The notes: generated by a model from the sequence alone, not told the origin. Shown: positions 18,056-28,061, counted from the first letter of the stretch. The stretch is 64,000 nucleotides of DNA from Caldicellulosiruptor owensensis OL (GCF_000166335.1 NC_014657.1:612501-676500), one strand, 5' to 3'. Numbers and translations are program-made.

Positions 18056-18091
18056 GCCTCTTCTTTTCAGAAGGGGCTTTAAATTTTTTAG
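18056..18091 (+). terminator. SAM riboswitch terminator
   Basis: GCCTCTTCT (18056-18064) pairs with AGAAGGGGC (18069-18077), followed by TTTAAATTTTTT. High SAM should favour this hairpin. Confidence 0.85.
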
Positions 18092-18147
18092 TATTTTTAA
18101 AAAAAACAAAGAGTTTTTATTTTACTTAAAAGGAGGTAAAAAGGCAA

Positions 18148-19338
18148 ATGAGAAAACTATTTACATCCGAATCAGTAACAGAAGGTCATCCTGACAAAAT
18201 CTGTGACCAGATTTCAGATGCTGTGTTGGATGCTATATTAGAAAAAGACCCATACGCAAGGGTTGCATGTGAGGTTGCAGTTACAACAGGTCTTGTTTTG
18301 GTTATGGGTGAGATTACAACAAAATGCTATGTAGACATACCAAAGATAGCAAGGGATACAATAAGAGAGATTGGCTATACACGTGCAAAATATGGATTTG
18401 ATGCTGACACATGTGCTGTTATAACATCAATTGACGAACAGTCACCTGACATTGCAATGGGTGTTGACAAAGCTTTAGAGGCAAAGCTTGGAGAGATGAC
18501 AGAAGAAGAAATTGAAGCAATTGGTGCAGGGGATCAGGGTATGATGTTTGGATTTGCATGCGATGAGACACCGGTTTTGATGCCAATGCCAATCTATCTT
18601 GCACACAAGCTCGCAAGAAGACTTGCTTATGTGAGAAAGGAAGGTATTCTGTCTTATCTTCGTCCAGATGGCAAAACTCAGGTCACAGTTGAGTATGAAG
18701 ATGACAGACCTGTTCGAGTTGACACGGTGGTTGTATCCACACAGCACAGCCCCGAGGTTACACATGCTCAGATAGAGGCAGATGTTATAGAACATGTTAT
18801 AAAACCTGTTATTCCAGAGGGAATGCTTGACAAGAACACAAAGATTTTTGTAAATCCTACAGGAAGATTTGTGATTGGTGGACCTCAAGGTGACTCAGGA
18901 CTTACAGGGAGAAAAATTATTGTTGACACATATGGTGGATATGCACGCCACGGCGGTGGAGCTTTTTCTGGTAAAGACCCGACAAAGGTTGATCGTTCGG
19001 CAACATATGCTGCAAGGTATGTGGCAAAAAACATTGTGGCGTCAGGACTTGCTAAAAAATGTGAAGTTCAGGTTTCCTATGCGATAGGTGTTGCAAGACC
19101 ACTTTCAATCAGGGTTGACACATTTGGCACAGGTAAGATCAGTGATGAGAAGATTGCTGAGATTGTAAAGAGAGTATTTGATTTGCGACCTGCTGCAATA
19201 ATCAGAGACTTGGACTTGAGACGTCCTATCTACAAACAGGTAGCAGCATATGGACATTTTGGGAGAGAAGATTTGGACCTTCCATGGGAGAGAACCGATA
19301 AGGTTGATATTATACTCAAAGAAGCTCAAAGCATTTAA
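18148..19338 (+). CDS. metK: S-adenosylmethionine synthetase
   Basis: A 396-aa enzyme making SAM from methionine and ATP. Motifs are [21 protein letters not shown] at the N-terminus, [32 protein letters not shown], and [18 protein letters not shown] for phosphate binding. Normal length. AAGGAGGTAAA precedes ATG 18148. Controlled by the SAM-I riboswitch. Confidence 0.98.
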   Translation: MRKLFTSESVTEGHPDKICDQISDAVLDAILEKDPYARVACEVAVTTGLVLVMGEITTKCYVDIPKIARDTIREIGYTRAKYGFDADTCAVITSIDEQSPDIAMGVDKALEAKLGEMTEEEIEAIGAGDQGMMFGFACDETPVLMPMPIYLAHKLARRLAYVRKEGILSYLRPDGKTQVTVEYEDDRPVRVDTVVVSTQHSPEVTHAQIEADVIEHVIKPVIPEGMLDKNTKIFVNPTGRFVIGGPQGDSGLTGRKIIVDTYGGYARHGGGAFSGKDPTKVDRSATYAARYVAKNIVASGLAKKCEVQVSYAIGVARPLSIRVDTFGTGKISDEKIAEIVKRVFDLRPAAIIRDLDLRRPIYKQVAAYGHFGREDLDLPWERTDKVDIILKEAQSI

Positions 19339-19420
19339 AATCTAAAAGAGTAGTTCTAACTTTTTGTAAGCTTTAATAATGTTTATTAGAGCTTGTTTTG
19401 GATAAGATTAGGGCAGTTAA

Positions 19421-19825
19421 ATGGACAGAAAGAATACAGATGTTTCCCTTTATCAATATATATGGATCATAGTAAAATCTCTGTTCATGGTTTGCTTGCT
19501 GATATTTGTTATATCAATTTTTGTGATGTATTTTTCTATGCCAGACAAGATTGCACTTTTCCTTACACTTTTTTCTATGTTCATAGGGATAGCATTTTCT
19601 GGGTATGAGGCAGCAGCTCTGTCACAGAACAGAAAAAAAGTGGCAGCATTTTTGGTTTCATTTTTTGTTGCAGGTATACTTTTTATCTTAAGCATTGTGA
19701 TTAAAAAAAATTTTAGTGTTTCAAAATACCACTTGTGTATAATTTTCATTGGCCCTGTGTTGGGATTTTTAATGGGAGCGCTCAGCTCAAACAAAGTAAG
19801 AAAAACAAGGGTAAAAAGAAGGTGA
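19421..19825 (+). CDS. Small four-helix membrane protein (TIGR04086/YrzE-like)
   Basis: 134 aa with four hydrophobic segments (about 15-35, 43-65, 72-95, 103-123) and a basic C-terminal tail (RKTRVKRR). The pattern of a short N-terminus, glycine-containing second helix (MFIGIAFSGYEAAALSQNRKKVAAF) and GPVLGFLMGAL resembles the TIGR04086 family of Firmicutes membrane proteins, whose function is unknown. It stands between metK and another membrane protein, without clear terminator or promoter motifs. Confidence 0.6.
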   Translation: MDRKNTDVSLYQYIWIIVKSLFMVCLLIFVISIFVMYFSMPDKIALFLTLFSMFIGIAFSGYEAAALSQNRKKVAAFLVSFFVAGILFILSIVIKKNFSVSKYHLCIIFIGPVLGFLMGALSSNKVRKTRVKRR

Positions 19826-19951
19826 AATCAGGTAAAATTTTCTTTCCCCTTTTGCTTATAAAGCGAGAGGGGATTTATTTTTTTGCCTTTGAGTTAATTA
19901 TGATATATAATAAATTCAAGGAAAAAATTAATCTTTTTGGGGGAAAAGATT

Positions 19952-20536
19952 ATGAGACAAAGAGTTGCATATCTTATCAGCACTCTTTTTACAGTTCCTA
20001 TGGTAGCACTACTTGTTTTTACTATCATGTGGTTTGATAATAGCGAAAAAAACTTTAACGAAAATTTCTACTACTATCTAAATTCGATATTCTTTTTCAC
20101 CATAGTTCCACTTTGTGCATACATTGTTGCAAGAAGTTTTCCAAAGTTTAAGGCCGGGGGAAGAGAGGTTGAGAGAAAACTTGCGTTTGTGTTCGGAATA
20201 GCTGGGTATGTACTTGGAAATATAAGCTTAATGTTCATGAAAAAACCCACAGGGGCCATGATAGGACTTTATTTATCATATCTTATCTCAGCATTGATTT
20301 TAGCGTTTGTAAACAAGGTCTTGAGATTCAAAGCAAGTGGTCATGCATGCGGAATAACCGGCCCGATTGTTGCAATAAACTTTATTGCTGGAATAAAGAT
20401 GATCTATTTGGCTTTGCTCATTCCTCTTGTCATATGGTCCAGACTTGTACTCAAAAGACATGATATAAAACAGCTTCTGGCAGGTGCTGCTACTTCATTT
20501 TTTGTAACGTTCATAATAATGATTTGGATATACTGA
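19952..20536 (+). CDS. Unrecognised polytopic membrane protein
   Basis: A 194-aa protein from ATG 19952, preceded by GGGGGAAAAG; an in-frame TTG at 19937 would add five residues. About six hydrophobic segments fill almost the whole length (LISTLFTVPMVALLVFTI, YYLNSIFFFTIVPLCAYIVA, FVFGIAGYVLGNISLMF, GLYLSYLISALILAFV, then two more). I do not recognise a family. It lies 45 bp before recJ on the same strand. Confidence 0.7.
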   Translation: MRQRVAYLISTLFTVPMVALLVFTIMWFDNSEKNFNENFYYYLNSIFFFTIVPLCAYIVARSFPKFKAGGREVERKLAFVFGIAGYVLGNISLMFMKKPTGAMIGLYLSYLISALILAFVNKVLRFKASGHACGITGPIVAINFIAGIKMIYLALLIPLVIWSRLVLKRHDIKQLLAGAATSFFVTFIIMIWIY

Positions 20537-20581
20537 ATTTGTGCTAAGTTATTCTCTGCACTGAGGGGGCTTTTTTGAAGT

Positions 20582-22978
20582 ATGATTTTTCAGAAGAAAA
20601 GATGGATTTTAAAAGATAATAGCAACCTTGAAAGTATAGATATTGAAATTGATGGCAGAAAAATAAAACCTCAAATTATAAAGGTTTTGAACAATAGGGG
20701 TGTGCAAGAAAGGGAAGAAATAGAGAAGTTTTTAAATCCTTCTCTGAAGAATCTTCACAATCCCTTTCTTTTGAACGATATGAAAGAGGCAGTTAAAATT
20801 ATAAGTCAAGCTATTTTGCACAGAAGCAGAGTATTGATATATGGTGATTATGACTGCGACGGAGTTACAAGTACATATCTGCTTTATTCAAACTTGAGAA
20901 ATTTCTTGCCCACAACCTATTATATTCCTAATAGATTTAAAGATGGGTATGGACTTAATCTTGATGTTTTAAAGAAACTGGAGGATAAATTTGACATATT
21001 AATCACTGTCGATACAGGTATCAGTAGCCACAACGAAATAAAGTATCTCAAAGAAAAAGGAAAAACGGTTATAATTACAGACCATCATGAACCAAAAGAA
21101 GTTTTACCTGATGCTGATGCTGTGATAAATCCCAAAAGAAAAGATAGCATTTATCCTTTTAGAGATTTAGCAGGCGTTGGAGTGGCATTTAAGCTTTTAC
21201 ATGCACTCAAAAGCTCAGGGATAAATCTTAAACTATCTGAGTATCTTGATGTTGTTGCGATTGGTACAATTGCAGATGTTATGCCTCTTGTTGATGAGAA
21301 CAGAGTTTTAGCAAAGTTCGGGCTTAAGATTTTAAAAAATACGAAAAATGTTGGGCTCAAGAAACTCATAGAAGTAGCTGGACTTTCGTCAAAAGAGGAG
21401 CTGAAACCCTATGATGTGTCGTTCATAATTGGTCCGAGATTGAACGCTGCTGGGCGAATTTCTGATGCGAATTTGGCTGTGTCACTTCTTTTAGAGAAGG
21501 ATGCTATAAAAGCTGAGAGCATCGCAAAAAGACTTGACGAGGAGAACAGAAAGCGTCAGGAAATAGAGGAAAAGACAATTAAAGAAGCTCAAGGTTTAAT
21601 TGTTAATAATAAAAGTATTTTGAAGAAGAAGATATTTGTTCTTAGTAACAGTTCGTGGCATGCTGGAGTTGTTGGGATAGCTTCTTCAAAAATCACAGAA
21701 AAGTATTACAGACCTTCTCTTTTGTTGACACTCGCTGACGAGGGTGTTTTAAAAGGTTCAGGAAGGTCAATTAAAGGTTTTAACTTGTTTGAAGCACTCA
21801 GAAACTGTGCAGAAATTTTGCTCAAGTTTGGTGGTCATGAACATGCAGCAGGTCTTTCACTTCCTGTTGACAATGTTGACAAACTTGACGAGATTTTAAA
21901 CTCAATTGCACAGGATTATCATTTTATGATATTCAAGCCGGCAATTGAAGTTGACCTTGTGCTCTCTTTAAATGAGATTGATGATGAACTTATCGACCAG
22001 GTTTATCTTTTAGAACCGTTTGGGGTTGGGAATCCTGAACCCACTTTTTTGATTAAAAATCTTGTTGTTGAGAATTTCAGGTTCATGGGTGATGGAAACA
22101 AATACTACAAGTTTTTTACAGGCAACTCAACAAAATATGATGTTGTGTGCTTTTCCAACTTGGAAGATGAAGATGAGCTGGTTTCAATGAAGAAGGTTGA
22201 TATTGTATGCAAGCTCGAAAAGAATTTTTTTAATAGTGTGAGGAAAAATCAGTTCAATATCATTGACATCTGTGAAAATGTGAGTTTTGGAGTGGTAAAA
22301 GATCTATATAATAATTTGAAAACTGTAAGAAATAACCACTCAAGCTTTCAGAGGTATGAAGTAAAAAGAGGCAGCTTGCAGGAGATAGAAGGAAGAAGGT
22401 GTATCTATGTAGCTTTTTGGCCACAAATTGTTCTTAATTTTTTGAAATTCTTAAAAGGAGAAGATGTGGAGGGTAAATTTTTTGAATTTTTAAACAAACA
22501 AGGTAGAATAATTCAGCATCAAAGTAGCCTCAAAGAGGTGTATTTTGACGATATCTTTGCAACAAGGCTTGATAAGCTAAATGCCATTATGGAAGAGGCA
22601 GATTTGGTTGTTGCTCTTGATATGCCTTCTTATCAGTATGTCAAAAACTTTTATCAAGATGCTAACACTCTTTTGATTGACCTTGATAACAAATTTGATG
22701 ATTTTTCGTTACAAATAAATGAAGAGTGTGTAAATGTGTATAAGACGTTAAGAGAATGTGAGTTTATATCTTACAATTTTTCGGGTATATATGAATCAGA
22801 CCCATTTTTGAAGGTGGTAAAACTGCTTTTTATTGTCCAAATGTTTGAAGAGACAGGTCTTATTTTAGCAGAGGTTACTCACGAGGGAATTGAGGTAAAA
22901 GAGTTTTTTAAAACACAAGAAAAGGTGAACCTAAAATCTACAAAGGTGTACAGCTTTTACAAAACATTGAAAGGATAA
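20582..22978 (+). CDS. recJ: Single-stranded-DNA-specific exonuclease RecJ
   Basis: A 798-aa RecJ. DHH-superfamily motifs are DYDCDGVTSTYLLY (motif I), VDTGISSHNE (II), TDHHEPKEVLPDADAVINP (III, DHH) and a GVAFKLL/AIGTIADVMPLV segment (IV). DHHA1 motif GGHEHAAGLSL and the OB-type domain (LEPFGVGNPEPTFLI) follow. The remaining ~250 residues form the C-terminal extension typical of Firmicutes RecJ. It degrades ssDNA 5' to 3' in recombination and mismatch repair. The next gene starts 3 bp after its stop. Confidence 0.96.
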   Translation: MIFQKKRWILKDNSNLESIDIEIDGRKIKPQIIKVLNNRGVQEREEIEKFLNPSLKNLHNPFLLNDMKEAVKIISQAILHRSRVLIYGDYDCDGVTSTYLLYSNLRNFLPTTYYIPNRFKDGYGLNLDVLKKLEDKFDILITVDTGISSHNEIKYLKEKGKTVIITDHHEPKEVLPDADAVINPKRKDSIYPFRDLAGVGVAFKLLHALKSSGINLKLSEYLDVVAIGTIADVMPLVDENRVLAKFGLKILKNTKNVGLKKLIEVAGLSSKEELKPYDVSFIIGPRLNAAGRISDANLAVSLLLEKDAIKAESIAKRLDEENRKRQEIEEKTIKEAQGLIVNNKSILKKKIFVLSNSSWHAGVVGIASSKITEKYYRPSLLLTLADEGVLKGSGRSIKGFNLFEALRNCAEILLKFGGHEHAAGLSLPVDNVDKLDEILNSIAQDYHFMIFKPAIEVDLVLSLNEIDDELIDQVYLLEPFGVGNPEPTFLIKNLVVENFRFMGDGNKYYKFFTGNSTKYDVVCFSNLEDEDELVSMKKVDIVCKLEKNFFNSVRKNQFNIIDICENVSFGVVKDLYNNLKTVRNNHSSFQRYEVKRGSLQEIEGRRCIYVAFWPQIVLNFLKFLKGEDVEGKFFEFLNKQGRIIQHQSSLKEVYFDDIFATRLDKLNAIMEEADLVVALDMPSYQYVKNFYQDANTLLIDLDNKFDDFSLQINEECVNVYKTLRECEFISYNFSGIYESDPFLKVVKLLFIVQMFEETGLILAEVTHEGIEVKEFFKTQEKVNLKSTKVYSFYKTLKG

Positions 22979-22981
22979 AAG

Positions 22982-23440
22982 ATGAAAGGGGGAGTTTTGT
23001 TGAATGTAGGCGTTTATGACTTTATATGGCTTGGGATTGCTCTTGCGTTTTTGATTGCTGATACGTTTATAGGCTTTGTTTTGTTCCCAATTTATATATC
23101 AGCCTTTGCTGTTTTTATTCTTGACTTGTTTGTTAACAATATTGTACTTGAAGTAGGGATATTTATTATTCTGGCAGTTAGTGTTTTCTTGATTTTTAAG
23201 CCCAAGATAAAAAGGTTTCTTCAAAACATGCCAAAAATAGAAAATAGAAGTTTTGTATCTGTTGGCGATGAATTTTTTGTTGAGGAAGTATCTGAGGATG
23301 GATACATTGGTAAGATAAAAAAAGACGGGATATTTTACAACATCACAAGCCAAAAGAAGCTTCAAATAGGGGATAAAGTCAGGGTTACAAAGGTAGATGG
23401 GCTAAAAATCTTTGTTGAAAAAATTGAAGATAAAGTATAA
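22982..23440 (+). CDS. NfeD-like membrane protein
   Basis: 152 aa: two to three N-terminal hydrophobic segments (FIWLGIALAFLIADTFIGFVLF, ISAFAVFILDLFV, VGIFIILAVSVFLIF) and a C-terminal OB-fold domain (VGDEFFVEEVSEDGYIGKIKKDG ... QIGDKVRVTKVDGLKIFVE). That is the short NfeD1b layout. An in-frame TTG at 23000 preceded by GGGGGAG could be the real start. NfeD1b genes are typically followed by an SPFH/stomatin gene, as here, and act with it in membrane microdomain organisation. Confidence 0.85.
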   Translation: MKGGVLLNVGVYDFIWLGIALAFLIADTFIGFVLFPIYISAFAVFILDLFVNNIVLEVGIFIILAVSVFLIFKPKIKRFLQNMPKIENRSFVSVGDEFFVEEVSEDGYIGKIKKDGIFYNITSQKKLQIGDKVRVTKVDGLKIFVEKIEDKV

Positions 23441-23454
23441 GGAGGGGAAGCCAA

Positions 23455-24381
23455 ATGCCAACAATTGGCTGGGTAATACTTGTTGTGGGACTATTTTTAA
23501 TATTCTTCTTCTCAAGCATCAAGGTTGTCAGGACAAAATACTGCTATGTTGTTGAAAGAATTGGACAGTTTCACAGGGTTTTGGAACCAGGTGTTCACAT
23601 CATCATTCCGTTTATTGATAACGTCAGAGCAAAGGTCAATATGCAGGAACGAATTCTTGATGTCCCGCCACAGGATGTTATTACAAAAGACAATGTGAGA
23701 ATAAAGATTGACTCTGTTGTATTTTTTGAGGTATTTGACGCAAAGATGTGTACTTACAACATTCAAAACTATCAGGCGGCGATTATGTATTCAGTGCTCA
23801 CTAACCTCAGAGATGTTGTTGGTAACATGACGCTTGACGAGATATTTTCATCAAGAGAAGTAATTAACTCAAGGCTCACATCTGTATTGGACCAGATAAC
23901 AGATAATTATGGTGTTAAGGTTAAAAGGGTTGAGATTAAAGATATTATTCCGCCAGCAGAAATTACTCAGGCAATGGAAAAGCAGATGAAGGCAGAGAGA
24001 GACAAAAGAGCTATGATTTTGGAAGCAGAAGGTGTAAGAGAAAGTGAAATTGCAAAGGCAGAAGGGTATAAGCAGGCGCTTATAAAGAGAGCTGAAGGTG
24101 AAAAGCAGCAGAAGATTTTGCAGGCGGAAGGTCAGGCTCAGGCAATAGAGATGGTAGCTAAGGCTCAGGCAAATGCCATTGCGTATGTTAACAGAGCAAT
24201 AAAAGAAAGTGGTACAGATGCAGTTGTCCTTGCAATGAGGCAGATTGAAGCTGCGATTGAGATTGCTAAAAATCCGGCAAATAAAGTATATATCCCAACA
24301 GATGCGTTCAAAAATCTTGGAACTCTCATTGGCGCTTCTGAACTTATAAGAACAAATGATAATGTAAAAACACAGTCATAA
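23455..24381 (+). CDS. SPFH/stomatin-prohibitin family membrane protein
   Basis: 308 aa. One N-terminal hydrophobic anchor (WVILVVGLFLIFFFSSIKVV) is followed by the SPFH/PHB domain (CYVVERIGQFHRVLEPGVHI, MQERILDVPPQDVITKDNV, YQAAIMYSVLTNLRDVVGNM). An alanine/glutamate/glutamine-rich coiled coil (about 185-240: EKQMKAERDKRAMILEAEG) and a QmcA-like C-terminus complete it. Such proteins form ring-shaped or raft-like assemblies with NfeD partners. Start ATG 23455 follows GGAGGGG; 14 bp from the NfeD gene. Confidence 0.92.
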   Translation: MPTIGWVILVVGLFLIFFFSSIKVVRTKYCYVVERIGQFHRVLEPGVHIIIPFIDNVRAKVNMQERILDVPPQDVITKDNVRIKIDSVVFFEVFDAKMCTYNIQNYQAAIMYSVLTNLRDVVGNMTLDEIFSSREVINSRLTSVLDQITDNYGVKVKRVEIKDIIPPAEITQAMEKQMKAERDKRAMILEAEGVRESEIAKAEGYKQALIKRAEGEKQQKILQAEGQAQAIEMVAKAQANAIAYVNRAIKESGTDAVVLAMRQIEAAIEIAKNPANKVYIPTDAFKNLGTLIGASELIRTNDNVKTQS

Positions 24382-24418
24382 TCACAATAGAATGTTTTCA
24401 GGGGGCGAGATACAAAAG

Positions 24419-24778
24419 ATGAGAAATGTGTATGATATTGCATATGAACTTGCTAATGCTTTAAAGGAGTCGAGTGAGGTTAAAAGATTTAAAGCTGCGA
24501 AAGAAAAGGTTGAAAAAGATGAAAAACTAAAACAAATGATTTCTGATTTTAAAAAGAAACAATTTGAGCTTGAACAAAAGCGTTTAAAAGGTGAGGAAAT
24601 TACAAGTTCTGATGTGTATTCCTTGCAGCAGCTTTATCAAATAATCTCTTTGAATCCTGATATAGAAGAGTACCTTTCTGCTGAGATGATGCTGGCAAAG
24701 ATAATTGCTGATATTTCGAAAATTATTGCAGATAGTATTGAACTTAAAGATGAGCTTTTGGGATTTACAGATAAATAA
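24419..24778 (+). CDS. YlbF family protein
   Basis: 119 aa from ATG 24419 (GGGGGCGAG upstream); the ATG at 24392 lies before that RBS and is rejected. Almost entirely helical: VYDIAYELANALKESSEVKRFKAAKEKVEKDEKL, MISDFKKKQFELEQKRLKGE and a C-terminal MLAKIIADISKIIAD. This is the YlbF/YmcA (Com_YlbF) pattern. In Bacillus, YlbF-YmcA-YaaT affect RNase Y activity, competence and biofilm. Its partner genes are not in the window. Confidence 0.85.
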   Translation: MRNVYDIAYELANALKESSEVKRFKAAKEKVEKDEKLKQMISDFKKKQFELEQKRLKGEEITSSDVYSLQQLYQIISLNPDIEEYLSAEMMLAKIIADISKIIADSIELKDELLGFTDK

Positions 24779-24810
24779 GCAAAAACAAAAGTGAGGGGAT
24801 TTATTCGAAG

Positions 24811-27543
24811 ATGGCAGATAGAATAATTTATGATTACAAAAAGGAAAAGACAAAAAAGGTTTTAAAAAGAATAGGGTATGTTTTGGTACTACTGATTTTG
24901 ACTGCAATTACATTTTCAATTGCATTTGATTTGTTTTTAGAACTAATCCAGATAAGAGAGATTGGCAAGAATTTTGTCAGTGTGTTCTGGAAAAATTTCT
25001 ATGTAAAACTTTCTGTGCAGATAATTTCTTTTGTTATATTGTTCTTTGTGTTTTTTATTAACAATGCAATTGTGAAAAAGAATGTAGAAAGAATTGTAGG
25101 GAAAATTGGTTTTTTAAAGAAAAACATTCTTAACATAATTCTTTCGCTTTTCTTGGCGCTTGTGACAAGTAAATATTTAGAGAACAATCTCTATATAAAG
25201 TTTTTAACATTGACGCATTCTAAATCTTTTAATATCAAAGACCCAATTTTCAAAAAAGACATAGGTTACTATGTGTTTGAAAGACCATTTTTTCTGACTG
25301 TGGTGAATTTCCTCTTTTTCTTGATGATATTTGTATGTATATACACTGTGGTGCTATATGTAGTACTCTACACAGCTTCATTTGTTAGCAGAACAAGTTC
25401 ATGGAATATTCTAACTGATAAAAAGGTAAGGTTCCATATATTTTTCAACCTCATACTCATATTTGTTGTAAAAATATTTACGTTAAAGTACGAAATGGAA
25501 GGACTTTTGTACTCTTTCTTTGGAGAAGTTGTAGGAGTTGGCTATACAGACTATTATATTAGAATGAATTACTTTAAGCTATCTTATATAGTTTTGGTTG
25601 TGATAATTTTAATTAGTATTTACTTTTTTATAAGAGGGAAGTACTCAACCGTGGGGAAAGTCATGCTTTCTTATATTGCCTGGGGAATTTTAGGGACATT
25701 AGTTGCTGCAGGATTCCAGTATTTTATTGTATCCCCTAATGAACAGGTGTATGAAAGACCGTTTTTAGAGAAAAATATAAAGTTTACACGTATAGCTTAC
25801 AATTTAGAGAATATTGAAGAAAAGCATTTTCCTGTAGACACATCAAATAATATAACAGCAAAAGATTTACAGCAAAACAAAGCAACAGTTGAAAATATAA
25901 GAATAACAGATTTTCCAACTACTTTGGCTATACAAAACCAAATTCAGCGGTTCAAGCAGTATTATATTTTCAATGATGCAGATATTGCAAAATACACTAT
26001 CGATGGCAGGATAAAGTCGGTGTTTATTTCTGCAAGAGAGATAAACTACGATGGTATTCCTACAAAGACGTATATAAATCAAAGGTTTCAGTACACACAT
26101 GGATACGGAGTTGTTATGAGTCTGATGACAGAGGTAACACCAGAGGGTCAGCCAAAGTTCATTATAAAAGACATTCCAATAAAAAGCTTAGACGGTGCAC
26201 CAAAAGTTACCCAGCCGCGCATCTACTATGGAGAAAAGACAGACCCGTATGTAATAGTCAACACAAAAGTTGATGAGATAGATTATCCAGAAGGAGATTC
26301 AAACAAGCTCTATAGATACACTGGTCAGGGCGGAATAAAACTCACACCGCTAAACAGGCTGATATTTTCATATGTATACAAAGATTTTAGGCTTCTTGTT
26401 TCCTCTGCGATAAATTCAAACAGCAAACTTCTTATAAACAGAAACATTGTTCAAAGAGCAAAGAGGGTTGCGCCGTTTTTGGAGTTTGACCCTGACCCGT
26501 ATATCCTGATTGATGGTAAAGGCCGTTTAGTGTGGGTTTTGGATGCATACACAAAGACAAGTTATTTCCCATATTCAGAGCCAACTGAAGAGGGTTTTAA
26601 TTATATCCGAAACTCTGTAAAGGTTTTGATTGATGCGTACAATGGTACCTTAAAGTTCTACATTGTTGATAAAAGCGACCCGATCGTAAATGTATATAAG
26701 AGCATATATCCTCAGCTTTTTGAAAAAGAAGATATTCCGGTGGATATTGCCGAGCACATACGATATCCGGAGTATATCTTTACTGTCCAGGCAAACGTCT
26801 TGAAAAGATATCACATGACTAATCCTAATGTATTCTACAACAAAGAAGACTTGTGGGATTTTGGCAAGCACAAAACGCCTGATGGAACCATTGATTACAT
26901 TCCGCCGTATTACAGTGTAATGAAACTTCCGGATTCACAACAAGAAGAGATGATTTTAATGGTGCCGTTTACCCCGCTAAAATACAATACAATGATTGCA
27001 TGGCTTGCAGCAAAAAGTAGCCAAGAAAACTATGGAAAGCTTGTGCTTTACAAGTTTCCAAAAGGCTCAACCGTGTATGGTCCGCTTCAGGTAGAGAATA
27101 TGATTGACCAGGATCCGCAAATTTCAAAAGATTTGTCTCTTTGGAATCAGGGAGGTTCTAAAGTAATAAGAGGAAACTTGTTAGCACTGCCAATAAACCA
27201 GAAGATTTTATATATCGAACCCATATATATTGCATCTGACAACACATCAGCTTTGCCAGAGGTAAAAAGAGTGATTGCTGCCTGCAATGGCAAAGTTGTT
27301 ATGGGAAGTACTTTAAATGATGCTCTTTCACAGCTTATTGGACAGCAGCTTGCACAAACTACACAAGATCTGGAAACGCCGCAGCAGCAACAAGGTACTC
27401 AGGAGCTTCAGAACTTTTCACAGCAGCTTTCAAAATTAAAAGGCATATTTGAGGATGCTAAGAAAGCTTTGCAGGAAGGCAACTGGGAAGAATTTGGGAG
27501 GAAGTTCAAAGAACTTGATGAAATGATGAAAAATATAAAATAA
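24811..27543 (+). CDS. UPF0182 family large membrane protein
   Basis: 910 aa. Seven hydrophobic helices occupy about the first 310 residues (VLVLLILTAITFSIAFDLFL; VQIISFVILFFVFF; ILNIILSLFLALV; FFLTVVNFLFFLMIFVC; FHIFFNLILIFVVK; SYIVLVVIILISIYFF; YIAWGILGTLVAAG). A large region follows with the family's EKNIKFTRIAYNLENI, YHMTNPNVFYNKEDLWDF and AWLAAKSS.ENYGKL segments. A Q-rich low-complexity stretch (about 860-875) precedes a C-terminal helix. Family function unknown. Last gene of the recJ-NfeD-SPFH-YlbF run. Confidence 0.93.
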   Translation: MADRIIYDYKKEKTKKVLKRIGYVLVLLILTAITFSIAFDLFLELIQIREIGKNFVSVFWKNFYVKLSVQIISFVILFFVFFINNAIVKKNVERIVGKIGFLKKNILNIILSLFLALVTSKYLENNLYIKFLTLTHSKSFNIKDPIFKKDIGYYVFERPFFLTVVNFLFFLMIFVCIYTVVLYVVLYTASFVSRTSSWNILTDKKVRFHIFFNLILIFVVKIFTLKYEMEGLLYSFFGEVVGVGYTDYYIRMNYFKLSYIVLVVIILISIYFFIRGKYSTVGKVMLSYIAWGILGTLVAAGFQYFIVSPNEQVYERPFLEKNIKFTRIAYNLENIEEKHFPVDTSNNITAKDLQQNKATVENIRITDFPTTLAIQNQIQRFKQYYIFNDADIAKYTIDGRIKSVFISAREINYDGIPTKTYINQRFQYTHGYGVVMSLMTEVTPEGQPKFIIKDIPIKSLDGAPKVTQPRIYYGEKTDPYVIVNTKVDEIDYPEGDSNKLYRYTGQGGIKLTPLNRLIFSYVYKDFRLLVSSAINSNSKLLINRNIVQRAKRVAPFLEFDPDPYILIDGKGRLVWVLDAYTKTSYFPYSEPTEEGFNYIRNSVKVLIDAYNGTLKFYIVDKSDPIVNVYKSIYPQLFEKEDIPVDIAEHIRYPEYIFTVQANVLKRYHMTNPNVFYNKEDLWDFGKHKTPDGTIDYIPPYYSVMKLPDSQQEEMILMVPFTPLKYNTMIAWLAAKSSQENYGKLVLYKFPKGSTVYGPLQVENMIDQDPQISKDLSLWNQGGSKVIRGNLLALPINQKILYIEPIYIASDNTSALPEVKRVIAACNGKVVMGSTLNDALSQLIGQQLAQTTQDLETPQQQQGTQELQNFSQQLSKLKGIFEDAKKALQEGNWEEFGRKFKELDEMMKNIK

Positions 27544-27548
27544 AAGGA

Positions 27549-27592
27549 AAGGCTCTTTGTATGGATTCCCTCACGAAGAGCCTTATTTTTTT
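27549..27592 (+). terminator. Terminator after UPF0182 gene
   Basis: AAGGCTCTTTGT (27549-27560) pairs over 12 bp with ACGAAGAGCCTT (27573-27584), followed by ATTTTTTT. Confidence 0.9.
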
Positions 27593-27845
27593 ATTTTCTT
27601 CTTCACAAATAGAAAATATACAGGCAGGGCAAGTAAAGTAATTAAAACAGAAAAAAATTGAGTCTGTAGGGTTTGAGAATATGTTGTTTACAAGAACGTA
27701 CAAACCACTGAAGATTGCAACAAGTGGGATTATAGGGTACAGAAATGTATTGTACTCTTGCGCAAGAGAAATATCGCCGAGAGTCTTCTGGCAGTGGGTT
27801 GTTTTAAAATAATTTTTGCAAATTTTTAATAATATTGTAAACAAT
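27588..27845 (-). pseudogene. C-terminal remnant of an APC-type amino acid permease
   Basis: On the minus strand one frame reads EYNTFLYPIIPLVAIFSGLY then VLVNNIFSNPTDSI. Continuing through the T-run near 27650 in a second frame gives VLITLLALPVYFLFVKKKIKK and a stop at about 27590. Together these match the last two helices and basic tail of APC-superfamily amino acid permeases (the LYPIIPL, NP and LPVYFLF pattern). Everything upstream of the EYNTFLYP segment is degraded or missing. The rest of this intergenic stretch up to the promoter at 27896 shows nothing else. Confidence 0.65.
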
Positions 27846-27895
27846 TTATAGATTAAATTAGCAATCTGGTTAGTTTAAATTTTAGATAAATGATA

Positions 27896-27924
27896 GTGAC
27901 AAAATATCTGAGTTGTATTATAAT
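27896..27924 (+). promoter_or_regulatory. Promoter of the aldolase pair
   Basis: GTGACA (27896-27901), 17-base spacer, perfect TATAAT (27919-27924). A long A-rich leader of about 130 bases follows before the gene; no known riboswitch was recognised in it. Confidence 0.65.
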
Positions 27925-28061
27925 AATTAATAAAAGACATCAAAATCAAATACAAAAACACATAAATACAAAACTATTTAACTTTAGCTTTAAAAAATCA
28001 AGCACAAGTAAACATAAATGCAAAATTGCACAAATATCAGTTGTAGAGAGGGGCATAAATT

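Noticed and set aside
27850..28061. Riboswitch in the aldolase leader
   Set aside because: The leader is A-rich without stable helices or any aptamer motif that I know.
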